From positions 5,084,001 to 5,148,000 of the forward strand of contig OY540820.1 of assembly GCA_961205875.1 (NCBI GenBank): a stretch of 64,000 nucleotides of DNA, in the 5' to 3' direction. Position numbers and translations under genes: made by a program. Numbering within the stretch: the first letter of the stretch is position 1; each line of letters opens with the position of its first letter. The stretch comes from Sialis fuliginosa. Lineage: Eukaryota > Arthropoda > Insecta > Megaloptera > Sialidae. Positions 33,550 to 44,948 of this stretch are shown piece by piece. The notes below the pieces were generated by a model that ran no database searches, was not told the origin of the DNA, and was given only the letters and a program-made list of their open reading frames with translations.

Positions 33550-34430
33550 AATGAAAACGGGTCGTTAGACCCGCGTGAGCGTGAGTGGTTTTCAAATCTT
33601 GAATCGTGAGCGGGCGTGATCGTGAGTCAAATTAAAACAACCGTGCGTGAGTCCGTGAGTATGTATATTTTGAAGATAATTTTTTTTATAAACTTATTTG
33701 ATTTTTTTTTAATATTTGAACTAATAATGCATAAATGTAATAATGTTTTAAAATGAATTTTGACATTAAAAAATATATAGTATAAAAAATAAATGTTATT
33801 TTTAAAAGCACTTTCACATGGTCAGTATTTCCAACTATGTATAACAGAACACCAAAAAAAGATTTAAAAACGTTGTAGATCCATATTATAGGAAATTTAA
33901 TGCTCTACAAAAAATATTCTATAAAAAGTTTACGTAGCATGTGTGTCGTTCTTGAGATATCTTGAAAAAATTAATATTTTGGGGTGTCACCCCTCCCCCA
34001 TACATACGATTTTGAAGATTTTGAAATGAGACCGTCCTCAAGCCAGACTCAATCATCCGACCAAGTTTCAATAATATCGGTTCAGTGGTTCATGAGTTAT
34101 GCGTGTGACAAGGATTCAGGGGACAGACAGACACACACACGGACTGACGGACGGACGGACAGACAGACAGACACGGAACGAAAAGTGTTTGCCTTGATGT
34201 GAAACGGATAAATCAATTTAAAATTTTGAAATCGGAGAACATTTTTTTTGTCTCAATCTGAAACGATCACAAAGCTTCTCGTAGCTTTATTTTCTTATTG
34301 TTTTGTTTGCTATTACTGTTCTAGAGTGCAATTTAGAAGAAAATAATATGAATATAAAATATACACAATATATTGCACGTAAAAAACTTTAATTTTCATC
34401 ATTTCAAAATTTAATTTACAACAATTAGAT
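33550..34430 (-). mobile_element. Second copy of the 717-bp hAT element, interrupted
   Basis: Collinear with the reverse complement of 45,130-45,640: GACCCGCGTGAGCGTGAG, TCAAATTAAAACAACCGTGC, GGTCAGTATTTCCAACTATG, CAGAACACCAAAAAAAGATT, then after an insertion TAGCTTTATTTTCTTATTGT through TTTACAACAATTAGATTAAA. Both outermost ends are missing. A family J copy (33,872-34,285) interrupts it. Confidence 0.75.
33872..34285 (+). repeat. Repeat family J, copy 3, inserted in hAT copy
   Basis: Begins at ATCCATATTATAGGAAATTT and ends at CACAAAGCTTCTCG. It lies exactly between two blocks that are contiguous at 45,280-45,310, and GTAG is present at both junctions, consistent with a short target duplication. 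Shorter at its left end than copies 1 and 2, as in 5'-truncated retroposition. Contains CGGACGGACGGACAGACAGA at 34,148. Confidence 0.65.
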
Positions 34431-34458
34431 TAAATCGAAGCCGCGCGGGTCCAGCTAG
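34431..34458 (+). mobile_element. Helitron-like 3' terminus alone
   Basis: GAAGCCGCGCGGGTCCAGCTAGT ends in CTAG (34,455-34,458) plus T, the family's 3' signature, but is joined directly to the hAT remnant. Only the distal half of the hairpin remains. Up to 34,700 nothing else is recognised. Confidence 0.5.
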
Positions 34459-34705
34459 TAATAAGTATAATGTAAAATCTTGATAATATTTAATCGTATA
34501 CTATAAATGATTTCGTATTTTAACTGACGTTTGAAACGCTTCTTGTGTTCATGTTTTCACATTATTGTGTGCTACAGACAATATAACAAAAGAGACACTG
34601 GTTGCTCAACTAATCTAGTGTATTTGCAAATTCTTAATTAAATTATTGTTTTTGAAGTTTGATTTTAATATGTGTTTATTTATAGAATAAGAAAGAATAC
34701 TATTA

Positions 34706-35264
34706 CAGTAAAAGCTCTTTATTCGCGGGGTATATGTTCCATAAATATGCCGCGAATACAGAAACCGTGAATACGGAATGGTAATTTATATAGGATTATA
34801 GGGGATACGTTCCTAGGTGACAAAATAAATAAACAAATACAATATAAAAAAATCAATTTAATTGAAGTTTTTGACCATATTGATTAATTATTATCTTCAG
34901 GCTTAGGCAATGGTTTAAAGAATTTTGTAATTTTTTCTTGCTTGGCAGTTTATCAATTCAGACTGATATTCAGTAGTGGCATTAGCAATTTGCCTCTTAA
35001 AAATAAGACTCCATAGACGGATCAATTTTCATAAAGAAATCACAAAGCTCATTTGCCATTCTTAAACCTTCACTAAGATTTTTCAAATTACAAAAGATAT
35101 TGGGTTGGATACCTATTGGAATCCTTTTTATTATTATGTATGTACTGATTAGATCCGCGAATAAAGAAATCTTTAGCCACGAATATAGGAATTGGGTCGC
35201 ATTTTTTAAATCCGCGAATAGTGAAAACGCGAATGAAGGAAGCGCGAATAAGGAGCTTTTACTG
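34706..35264. mobile_element. Tigger-like MITE, 559 bp, TA target
   Basis: CAGTAAAAGCTCTTTATTCG and its inverse (ATAAGGAGCTTTTACTG) are flanked by TA on both sides (34,704-05; 35,265-66). CGCGAATA motifs are repeated several times inside both ends. The 84-codon frame at 35,100-35,354 runs through these repeats and out of the element; it is not a gene. Confidence 0.85.
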
Positions 35265-35362
35265 TATTTTTTCCCTTTTTGTATTTCTTGTGCAATCTTA
35301 ACTAAATCATTGGGTTATAAAAATAATCTAGAAACTGACACATCGATCCCCTAGTTCACAAT

Positions 35363-36307
35363 CAGAGCCGGCCTTAACAAGTCTGGCGCTCTGGGCGAGA
35401 TTTATTTTTCCGCCCTCTTTCCCCCTAAAAAAATGTTAAAAAAATCACCGAAAATGTCAATTAAAATTGATAAATTAACAAATAAGTTGAATAATTTATA
35501 TCTCAGCTTGGCGCGATCCTACAGACTCCAACTTTTTTTTTAATATAGATTACATCATTAACTTTAATGTCCGGTATTATAAAGGACCTAACAAAATTTG
35601 TTAGCTAGCATTTACATTCAAATGGGGTATTAATACTGTACTAGTATTTATGGATTAGTTATGGAATTTAGAGCAGTGATACTTCAACTAATTGTAACAC
35701 AGTTGGCATCTTTGACCGTACAAAATAATTTTCATAACATCACCACTGTTTTAATAACGTTTGTATTTACCTTCAACGCGTGCGCGAAACTTGTCAAAGT
35801 CATCAACAAACTCCAAAAGAACTGTCATATAAGTTTGATATCTCAGTTGAAAGTGCTTGTTAGCTAACAAATTTGTTAGGTCCTTTATGATACCGGCCAT
35901 AAGACTATCAAATGCCCTAAGACCGTCGAGACCTCCTTTTCTTATTATGAACAAATTAAAATTGATAAATTAACATATAAGTTGATTAGTTAGTATCTCA
36001 GCTAATACCTTATTAAAGGTTTTCTGGGTTGCTAAATAAGGATTTGTTAGTTAGCAGCTATCAAATAATCGATTTTTCTTGAATTTTTTTACAAATTAAC
36101 ATTGCTTATATTCAGCTATATTTTTTTGCTTAATCGGGTCTAACAGATCGACAAAAAATTTAAGATAAAAAAAAAATTTACTCAAAAATTACACTTGTAC
36201 ACTGATTTGAACTAAAAAAGTAATGTATGCTTCATTGTGCGCCGCCTCATCTGGCCTGGCGCCCTGGGCGGTCGCCCTGGTTCCCCCCCCCCCTAAAGCC
36301 GGTACTG
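35363..36307. mobile_element. hAT-like element, 945 bp, contains MITE H
   Basis: Ends CAGAGCCGGCCTTA and TAAAGCCGGTACTG; flanks TTCACAAT (35,355-35,362) and TCCACAAT (36,308-36,315) differ at one base. Subterminal GGCGCTCTGGGCGAGA and CCTGGCGCCCTGGGCGG blocks recur in the element ending near 47,585. It contains an 11-C run. MITE H (35,568-35,899) is inserted inside. Confidence 0.82.
35568..35899. mobile_element. MITE H, copy 1, 332 bp, TAA duplication
   Basis: Ends TGTCCGGTATTATAAAGGAC and its near inverse (TCCTTTATGATACCGGCCA), arms about 40 bp including CTAACAAAATTTGTTAGCTA. Flanked by TAA on both sides (35,565-67; 35,900-02). A 3-bp TAA/TTA duplication is characteristic of PIF/Harbinger elements. 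The unoccupied version of this site is at 22,995. Confidence 0.88.
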
Positions 36308-37454
36308 TCCACAATCATACTAATAACGGGAAAAAGGTGGTGCAATTAGGACGATAGTGCACAAATCATAAAGTTACAATTTCATTGACAAAAAAATTGT
36401 AATTAATATGATTGTGAACTAGGGTATCGAATTGTAGAGGTCGGAAGGGGCGGCAAAATTTGAATAGCCTACTGGCGGAAAATGTGTAAATCCGCCACTG
36501 TATAATACTCATTTTATCAAATTTCATACGAAAAAAAGAATGGGACGAGAGTAATACCACACTGCAAAGCATGCTTTGGGTGTGCTAATATAATATCACT
36601 GAAAAGCATATTGATTGATACTGTAATAACATTTTTCTAACAATAATGTTTTTAATTCTAGGGTCAAATACCCTATTGCAAATATATTTTTAAATTAAAA
36701 ACTTAAATTTAAGTAACACATAAAATTTATATTAATTAACCTTTCGTTATTTATTAATTCTGTAGATAATAAACAGCATTTCATCGCGATTTCGTTAAAA
36801 ATTGTATTCCCATTGCACTACCGACCACATAAGTACAATATAACAAGTAACACTTTAATCAAGTCTGGATAAAGTTTTATTCAAATGAGATAATACGTAA
36901 TTTCGATCTAACCGGAATATTCAAGGCCGTCACTGTTCTTCGCGATGAGGGACTCTTGAATACCATAATGAAATTTCCAGAGCCCTGATATAAACTAAGT
37001 GCCTCGTAAATCGCTCATCTATTATTACACTCATTTTGAAATTCAATTTATTTCCATCGCTTAGAAAATATAGGAACGACGAACGTTTAAATAAACGCAG
37101 CAATCATTTGTAAAAGTTGCAATCTGATGAAATTAAATCATTTATTATAAAAACATTTTTTTCGTTTTTTGGTTTAAATCGGTGATATATTTTACTGTCT
37201 GCCTTTTGATTTATCGTTTGAGAATGTAGAATAGTTTCTGAGTTTTCTTTATTGTAAAATTGTTTGGATAAAATAATAAATTATTTTTATACTACAATGT
37301 TTTTGAGAGTCATAGGTGCGTCAAAAGAAGAATAAAGGCAGAATAATTATTAAAACTTAGTGTTAGAACTTTCGTCCATTTAACGTAATTCTATTTTTTT
37401 GTAAACTTAACCTAGATAATTTCATTTATTTATAAAAAACCTCACATATTTATA
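36308..37454. other. No gene; remnants of TIR elements
   Basis: GATTGTGAACTAGGGTATCGA (36,408-36,428) mirrors ATCGATCCCCTAGTTCACAATC just left of the 35,363 element, so that element landed inside an older inverted-repeat unit. TAAATCCGCCACTG at 36,491 is a lone hAT-type end. 36,510-36,595 recurs inverted at 63,869-63,955 (GGGACGAGAGTAATACCACA). A 27-codon frame ending at 36,987 (TGIFKAVTVLRDEGLLN) is noted but not called. Confidence 0.4.
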
Positions 37455-38250
37455 CAGGCTGGGGCATTTAAAGTGTTACAGATTATTATCTCAGAACCAT
37501 CGCATATTTGAAAGAAATGCTTCAACCAAAAAATGTTTGGTTGTAAGGGGGTAATTGAATAGTAATATTTATTTGTTATTTTAACGTAACCTTCAATGAT
37601 ATTTGAAGGACATCATTTTTTTAAATAGGTACCTATAGTTATTATTTAGTAATCTTATTTTACGTGAAAAAATACGAATCTTTCATTGAAAACTTTTTTT
37701 TGAACAACCTAAACTTTCCAAGATATCTGACAAAATAATTCAAGATTTTGAACTTTCAAGAATTTTTTACTCAGAAACCATAAACTTTAGAAAAAAAACA
37801 CAAGATACAAAAAATGTTTATTTTGGTCTAATAAAGCGTGGAGAATTATTTAAAAAAAATTATTTTATTTTAGCAAAAACAAAAAAAAGTACGAAATGTT
37901 AAAAAAAATCTAGAATAATTCTCCAAGCTTCATTAGATCAAAATAAACATTTTTTTGTATCTTGTACTTTTTTTCTAAAGTTTATGGTTTCTGAGTAAAA
38001 AATTCTTGAAAATTCAAAATCTCGAATTATTTTGTTAGATACCTTGGAAAGCTTGAGTTGTTCAAAAAAAAGTTTTCAATGAAAGATTCATATTTTTTCA
38101 CGTAAAATAAGATTACTAAATAAAAACTATACTAAACAAATAAATATCACTATTCGATTCACAACCAAATATTTTTTGCTACAAATTTTTTTTTCAAATA
38201 TGCGATAGTTCTGAGATAATACTCTGTAACAGTTTAAATGCCCCACTCTG
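37455..38250. mobile_element. Long-inverted-repeat element, 796 bp, TA target
   Basis: CAGGCTGGGGCATTTAAA and TTTAAATGCCCCACTCTG mark the ends, both bordered by TATA. The arms extend inward for about 380 bp with scattered mismatches: GCATATTTGAAAG, TTTTACGTGAAAAAATACG, GAACAACCTAAACTTTCC, AACCATAAACTTTAGAAAA. Only a short loop lies near 37,880. No coding sequence. Probable Tc1/mariner-type foldback MITE. Confidence 0.78.
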
Positions 38251-38546
38251 TATAATGGAAAATTAATTTCGTTCTAATTGACGGAATTTTTTCCATAAAA
38301 AAACTTTCATGTTAATACTTTTTTTTAGGGTTCTGCAGAAGAAATAGGAACCCTTATAGTTTCACCCTGACCGGTCATCCGTCTGTCTGTCTCTCTGTAA
38401 AGCCAAATCAATTAAATTAAAGATTAATCTAAATTACCAAAAAATATATCAAATATTCTTATTTTCATACAAATTTCTGTCATATAATTTAAACTAATTG
38501 AACTAAATTAAATTTAAATTAAAATATTTAAATATATATATGTATA
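38251..38546. other. Short repeat remnant
   Basis: AGGGTTCTGCAGAAGAAATA and GGAACCCTTATAG with a following CCGTCTGTCTGTC stretch (38,327-38,398) resemble the left end of family F. Confidence 0.4.
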
Positions 38547-40138
38547 CAGTGTATTCCAAGTTGATTAACACTTAAGTCTTTGGTCAAATTCAACGATGTG
38601 TCATTGGTGCATTTTGAAATGCCACCACAAAGTTTAATAAAATACTGATTAGTATTTTGCTTTCAATTTTATATATCTGTCAATTAAATTAAATTAAATA
38701 TTATAAATTTAATTAAAATATTTCAATTGCAGAAATTGTAACTCATTGGTACAAGTAATAAACGGATTAAACTACATATTAATTAATTATACTATTGTAA
38801 TTTTATCTCGGATGTTTTATTTAATGTTATGTTGTTTTTTAATCTTTACTTTCTATGATACTCTAGTTTATATTAATGTATTTATTTTTTACACGCAAAT
38901 TAAATGATTATATTTTAATTTCTAGTTTACACTTGCCAAATATGTATTACTGGAACGAAATCAGTAAAAAGTGGATACATAAAAATAAATATATTTAATT
39001 TAAAAAATACATTAAGTAATAAATAAAGAATAACAAATGTTCTTTTAGTTCTTTTAAATTATTGAATATATTTCGATGATAAATAAATCTTTCACTAAGA
39101 AATAACGTCCAAATGTATCCATTTGCAATTTTTCTTTAATCATGTACTAGATAATAATGTAGAATGAATTACAATAATGTTTTAATTATTCTGTGTACCA
39201 GATTCTGTGATTACAATAAATATTTAATTTTTTTTGGCAGATATAAAATTGAAAACGAAATAATAATCAGTATTTTCTTAGACAAGGAAAGATAAAGGAG
39301 AAATATCACATTACCTAGCGTTGTTACCATATCGCACCACGAATCATTGGCGTATCATTCAGGTTTTTAAATAAATATCAATTGTTTTGAATTATAAAAT
39401 AATAAATATTTTATATTGTCTTTAAAAGTATTTCATTGATAATTGATTAACAGAGAAACATCTATTTGGAACTATCATCTCTCATACATACTAAATTCAA
39501 TTGTAATTTAAAGCATATTTGCATATTATAAATTTTCAACTGACGCCTATGGGATAATATGCGGTTTTGACAATTAAAAAAAGATGGCCGCCTACAAATT
39601 TTGGTAACACTTTCATATACGGACTAGCATTGGTTGTTATGTATCCATAGTCTTTCCTAATCTAATGTCCGGTATTATAATGGAGCTAACAAAATTTGTT
39701 AGCTAGCAATTACATTCAAATGGGGTATTAATTCTGTACTAGTATCTATGGATTAGTTATGGAATTTAGAGCAATGACACTTCAACTAATTGTAACACGG
39801 TTGGCATCTTTCACCGTACAAAATAATTTTCATAATATCACCACTGTTTTAATACCGTTGATATTTACCTACAACGCGTGCGCGAAACTTGTCAAAGTCT
39901 TCAACAAACTCCAAAAGAACTGTCATATATGTTTGATATCTCACATGAAAGTGCTTGTTAGCTAACAAATTTGTTAGGTCCTTTATAATACCGGACATAA
40001 GAGTATTTTATTAAATATTGTGGCGGCATTTCAAAATGCACCAATCACACATCGTTAAATTTGACCAAAGGCTACTACAACATTTCTAATTGTCCCCATG
40101 TTAAATTTCCTATTTCTTAATCAACTTGAAATACACTG
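38547..40138. mobile_element. TIR element, ~1.6 kb, with MITE H inside
   Basis: CAGTGTATTCCAAGTTGATT and its inverse (AATCAACTTGAAATACACTG) are the ends, each next to TATA. Inward, about 100 bp remain similar (TTGGTCAAATTCAACGATGT; CATTTTGAAATGCC). MITE H copy 2 (39,666-39,997) is inserted near the right end. No transposase frame is seen; the rest is AT-rich. Confidence 0.75.
39666..39997. mobile_element. MITE H, copy 2, 332 bp, TAA duplication
   Basis: Same length as copy 1 and very similar throughout. TAA at 39,663-65 and 39,998-40,000. A 68-codon frame starting MEFRAMTLQLIVTRLASFTV matches the 68-codon frame in copy 1 (35,661-35,867) without frame breaks. Confidence 0.88.
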
Positions 40139-40142
40139 TATA

Positions 40143-40447
40143 CAGTGGAGTAGATAGCTTTTTGCGATGGGGGGGGGGATATATGCAAAATTAAAAAAAT
40201 AATTATTATTATAATAATTTTTTAATTGAATGACTTTTTTTTTTGATCATATAAACTATACTTACTAAAAAAAAAAAGGTCATTCAATTTAAAAAAAATA
40301 CCTTTTTTTTACTCTTATCTTCCCAATTTTTCCTATTTACTTCTACCTATTTTCTTCCTTCTACTTTAAAAAAAAATGTCTTGAGTTTTCTCATGGGGGG
40401 TGATTGATCATCTTAATCCCCCCCCCCCCCCCCTATCTACGCCACTG
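40143..40447. mobile_element. hAT-like MITE with poly-G/poly-C tracts, 305 bp
   Basis: Ends CAGTGGAGTAGATAGC and CTATCTACGCCACTG; exact duplication ACTGTATA at 40,135-40,142 and 40,448-40,455. The duplication includes the last bases of the neighbouring TIR element, so it inserted exactly at that element's end. G run at 40,169-40,177 and a C run of about 15 at 40,419-40,433. Confidence 0.9.
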
Positions 40448-40492
40448 ACTGTATAAGATGCGTTCAAAATTTTTATGTGTAGCCCTCAGCCC

Positions 40493-41659
40493 CATGGGCG
40501 TAGCCAGGGTGGGGCAGGGGGGGGCGCTTGCCCCCCCCTAGCTTGTGGACAAAAAGTAATAAGTAAATCATTATTATTGTTAAAACAGGGATATTTCTAG
40601 ACTTCTATGATGTCCATTGAATTTTTGAACGTAAATTTATATTTTGGATCCAGAAAATCAAATACCAAAGTTTTTTAATCACAATCATCACAATCTTTTA
40701 TTTCTACATGTAAACTAAAATATCAGGGAAAATTAAAAATAAAATAAAAACACCTAAAGGCAAAGGTCGCAGTGTTGGCAACAGTGAAAACTGTGTTTTG
40801 TGTTAAAATAACTACCCACAAAGCATGGGCAAGGGGGGACGCTTGCCCCACCCCCTAGCTTGTGAACTAAGAGTAACAAATGAATCAGTTCATTGGCTAA
40901 ATATTGACATTTTTAGATTCGAAAATTTAAATATCATTGTTTTTTTTATTGCAATCTCTTGTTATAGCGTATTATAGTATACATGTGTATTATCAATTCA
41001 AATTAGATCGATTTTTTACATTAAATAAAAAAATTATAAATAAAAATAAAAACAGCAAAATAGCAACGTAGAGTACATTTTTGTAGAGGATTTTGTCTTC
41101 AAAAAGATATGCACATACATATAAATTAAATTGATTTAAAAAAATGTGGCGAAAATAAAAGAAGAAATGAAAAAAAGAATGACTTTTCATTGTTACTTTT
41201 TGCGCACCTATATATAATAAATAATGAAAATGTTAATTTTTTCATAGCTCTTTTATAATTCCTCGATAATAATCAAGAACACACCAAAAAATTGATTTAT
41301 TAAGTTAATGAAAATCACGGATTTTCACGATCCAAAGTTCCTAGTTGCAACGAAACGATAGAATTTAATTTAAGAAAAAAAGGATTTACCAAATTTTGTT
41401 TACATTAATGGCCATTTATCAGAGTCGTTCTTACACATTTCGAGGTCCCAGACGCCAAAAATTTGAGGTCCACTGAAAATATTTTTATTAAAAAATTTTT
41501 TTTTTTAATTTTTTTAGGTAAGGTTACCATAATAATGTGAGAGCTTTTTTTGCTCACCCCTCTTTTATTACCTCGGGGTACTAGGCAAAACGCGCCGACC
41601 AATCGGTTTCAAAAAAAAATTTTTGCCCCCCCCTGAACAAAATCCTGGCTACGCCCATG
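40493..41659. mobile_element. hAT-like element (CATGGGCGTAGCC type), 1,167 bp
   Basis: CATGGGCGTAGCCAGG and CCTGGCTACGCCCATG are perfect inverted ends; exact 8-bp duplication CTCAGCCC (40,485-40,492; 41,660-41,667). A GCTTGCCCC...CCCTAGCTTGTG block occurs twice (about 40,527 and 40,842), so the element is partly duplicated internally. No transposase; frames at 40,993-41,190 and 41,405-41,602 are low-complexity. Confidence 0.9.
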
Positions 41660-41667
41660 CTCAGCCC

Positions 41668-42107
41668 TATTAACTTACTGCCCCTTAACAATAAGCTAAT
41701 CATTCTTCCCTATAATAAAGTTCGAAATTTAATCCCACAAAACCATAAAAATTATAATAGAAGTTAATATTTTAATACATAAAGTAATTTGAAAATGTTC
41801 ACATTATTGAAATGAAAATCTAAATGAACAATAAGCAGTGTTATAACAGTCTATCCGCAATAATAAAAAAACATTCAAAAGTCAGTATATACACAAATGA
41901 TCCCAGAAATAAGAGTTTCGCGTAAAAAACTAGGGTTTATTGTTCTCGACACACGGTTAAAAGTTTTTATCCTAGTGCGTGCGTTTTCAACAGGTGTGTA
42001 TTAAGTTCATTTTAATATCAATTTATTTTTGAACTTTCATACATTACAATCACAATTTATTTTTGTTTTCATTCCTGAAAAAGAATCATAAAAAATGTAT
42101 AGTTACA
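41668..42107. other. AT-rich interval, nothing recognised
   Basis: No gene or terminal repeat seen. Confidence 0.35.
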
Positions 42108-42557
42108 TAAGGTAAAGGCACCAGTTATGGCCGCTATAAGATCAAGTTTTCGTTCTTTTTTAGATTAATGGGCTTGTTTATTGTAATTCTCATGAACTCT
42201 TGTTACTAATAAAACAAGTAACTTTTTATTTAATCAATTTAATTACCAAAGTCCTCAAATATAGTTTGTTTTTTAAATTATAGCCTTTTATTTTGATCAT
42301 GTTTTTTCTCCAGTAATGGATAAAGTAAAACTAGTAATGAGCACGCAGTGATGGACACTTGCTAATGATTACAAAATGATGAGTATTATGACATTAAAGA
42401 TATAAAAGAAAGAATTGTAAAATTCGAAACAATATTAAGCAGTTGCTATGATAACATAATAATTAAATAATAAATTATACTAATCATTAGTTTAAATGTC
42501 CACCATTTTGACACCTGTTCATCAAATCACGCTGTAAGACAGTTAAATGTATAAATA
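42108..42557 (-). mobile_element. MITE C, copy 6
   Basis: Begins TAAGGTAAAGGCACCAGTTA and includes the GTAATGAGCACGCAGTGATG block. It ends at GACAGTTAAATGTATAAA, about 100 bp short of the other terminus, where a family J fragment (42,558-42,700) starts. Confidence 0.75.
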
Positions 42558-42700
42558 CATTCCAAAATATTTATTTTTTCAAGATATCTCAAGAACGATA
42601 CATGTTACGTAAAAATGTTATATGATCTTTTTTGTAGAGTATAATATATTGCATTTCTCTCTACTACCGTTTATTGTAAAATTCTAATTTGTAAAATAAA
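42558..42700 (-). repeat. Family J fragment
   Basis: CCAAAATATTTATTTTTTCA, AGATATCTCAAGAACGATAC and GTTACGTAAAAATGTTATAT match 23,515-23,575. Confidence 0.55.
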
Positions 42701-43404
42701 CAAAGAATTTGCAGTCAAATGTTTGTTCAATAATTTCTCGAAAACAACAGCTCTAAATAAATTTTGATTTATAATTTATCAATCAGCGAATTTTCTGTAT
42801 ACTATTCTGGAATTATTTTTTTTACAAAAACTAAACGATAAAAAATATTTGGTAATTTATTATACGTTTATTTCAAATAAATATGACCCCCTCCGAGAAG
42901 TGAGGCTGTATACGCGCCTGCTTTTAGATCATTTGTAGATCCACCTCTGTAGATTATTTGTATAGACAGCACATACTTAGCATTTCGATGAAATCAGTTG
43001 ATAACCACAAATTCTTAACATGCCAGTCCTGTTTTAAAGAGGCTTTGTCAGCGAATATATCCTGCGGTCTCATTTCAACCGCTCCAGGCCGCGAGAATCA
43101 ACTGTCTGGAACCCGGAAACGCATCCGGATCTTAGACGTACGCCATGAATATGTTCTTGTTTGTGTCAATAAATTTATAGTTTTATGCCAAACGGAAAAA
43201 GTCGAGTGTATATGCTAGACATTTTTATTCGTATATTTTTTTATTTCTTTGAAAATTCTCTGGTATGATTTGATTATATTCAAAATCACAAAATCAAATA
43301 TTTTCCTTTGAATTAAAATATTGGAATTGATAACCTATCGGTTATAGATTGATAAAAATTATTTCACTTCCAAAATATTTTATTTTAAAGTAAAAAGTTT
43401 TAGT
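42701..43404. other. No gene assigned; one weak 86-codon frame
   Basis: 42,958-43,218 (+) is open for 86 codons (NHKFLTCQSCFKEALSANIS; GTRKRIRILDVRHEYVLVCV) in a less AT-rich stretch. No family recognised and no support beyond length. The rest is AT-rich. Confidence 0.2.
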
Positions 43405-43551
43405 CAAGACCTATACGGTTAGTATTTGCCGTTGGTAGTCCCACCAAAGCCTTGTTACCAATTTTATTTCAGATTCTTTGAGCCAGTAGTTACCGAATTG
43501 GAGGGAGGGGGGCAAAATAAATTACTACCCGGAACCCCCGCTGGCGTCATA
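43405..43551 (+). repeat. Repeat family F, copy 3, fragment
   Basis: GTATTTGCCGTTGGTAGTCC, CCAAAGCCTTGTTACCAATT and GCCAGTAGTTACCG match 11,310-11,395, cut on the right by a MITE. Confidence 0.55.
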
Positions 43552-43710
43552 CCCAAAGTGACTATTTTGCTACCTATTATACCCTATTAAATGAAACATT
43601 CATAATTTTTGTTTGTTTATAATTACATAATTGGTTTTAAATTAATTATAAACAAAAAAAGTTATGAATGTTGCATTTAATAGGGTAAGAAGCAAAATAG
43701 TCACTTTGGG
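43552..43710. mobile_element. Hairpin MITE, 159 bp, TA target
   Basis: CCCAAAGTGACTATTTTGCT and AGCAAAATAGTCACTTTGGG are perfect ends, and the arms pair over about 70 bp with a few differences. TA lies on both sides (43,550-51; 43,711-12). Inserted at the edge of the family F fragment. Confidence 0.88.
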
Positions 43711-44940
43711 TATTATTTAGATAAATTTTTAATTGGAAAACTGTAAGACCCAGGTCCAAACTTTGTATAGTGAATTGATAGGTAACATTATAACACACCA
43801 AAATAATGATAAAAACTACCACATATTATAGGTACTTTTGGGGGAAAATGCCATTTTCATAAAAATTTTCAAAAAAATAAACATATTTTTTGACTTTGAT
43901 AAGAAATAACTCTGAACTGGAAGCTAGACTAGCATGAATGCTAATACTGAAAAATACGTTAGTTAATTACATAGGAAACTGACTTATTATGGTTAAAAAT
44001 ATATTTAGTACAACTGTCATTATAATAGAACTGATGGTGCGGTTCACAGTATGGACAATAATGGACATTCACAGTGTGGAACGTCTACTATATTTTTTTG
44101 CGTTGTCTCTCTCTACATACATTATATACAATATACATATTTATGAAAAAAAATATATATACTTCTGCTAAAAAAATGCCTTTTAATTTTTTTTTCAAAA
44201 CTGCTTTATAGATTTTTTTAAATTTTTATAGAAAAACACTCGGAACCAGTGGCGTATTTACGTTAAATGCCGCCCATACATTAAAAACTTACCTTTTTTT
44301 TTTAGTCGCGTTACTCATTTTTTGTCCCCCTATTTTTTTTAAATACATCCAAGAATCACCCCAATGAAAAAAATTTCAGCTGCAAAAACATTTTATTTAA
44401 AGACGTCATTTGAACACCGTGTGTTAATTTTATCACAGTTGATTTGAACCTCACTTTTCCCTTTATATAAACAACCACTGTACGTTGATTTGCAATAAGG
44501 AAGACGGCACGGACGACAGTAGAGCGTCAAAGCATTGCAAATGATAATATATAGTATACATAGATACCTATATAGAGAGGTGTAACTTCATTTACAATTG
44601 TAATTTAATTTCTATTCGTTTTCCATGTTTATGAAACGCCGTTACCAGTGCCTTTGATGATATAACACGAAGAAGAGTTCGTAGGGAACAAAGCCAAGGC
44701 TTCATCATCGTTTCGTTTTAACACATCAATTAAAGTTTGCGTAATATGAAGAAACTTGCCTTTAATGACACATGAAATGAGTTTTGTAAAATGTTAGGGA
44801 GTGAAACTAAAATAATGTGGTTTGGTAAGAGACTAATTAAAATTTTAAATTAGTAATATTTTTAAGATTACGTAGATAAACCACACAATGAAAGTTACTT
44901 ACTTTGATACTGTATTATGTATTTGTTGTCGTCCTTTGTG
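43711..44940. other. No gene; a lone hAT-like end
   Basis: CAGTGGCGTATTTACG at 44,246 is a hAT-type start without a partner. A GC-richer patch at 44,490-44,540 (GACGGCACGGACGACAGTAG) holds no frame. Otherwise AT-rich. Confidence 0.35.
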
Positions 44941-44948
44941 CTTCGTGG

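Noticed and set aside
33560-33660. GTGAGCGTGAGT repeats as a CRISPR-like array or control region
   Set aside because: They are the subterminal repeats of the hAT element also seen at 44,949-45,665.
35100-35354. 84-codon frame with SANKE-like repeats
   Set aside because: Produced by CGCGAATA repeats at the end of a Tigger-like MITE and running past its terminus.
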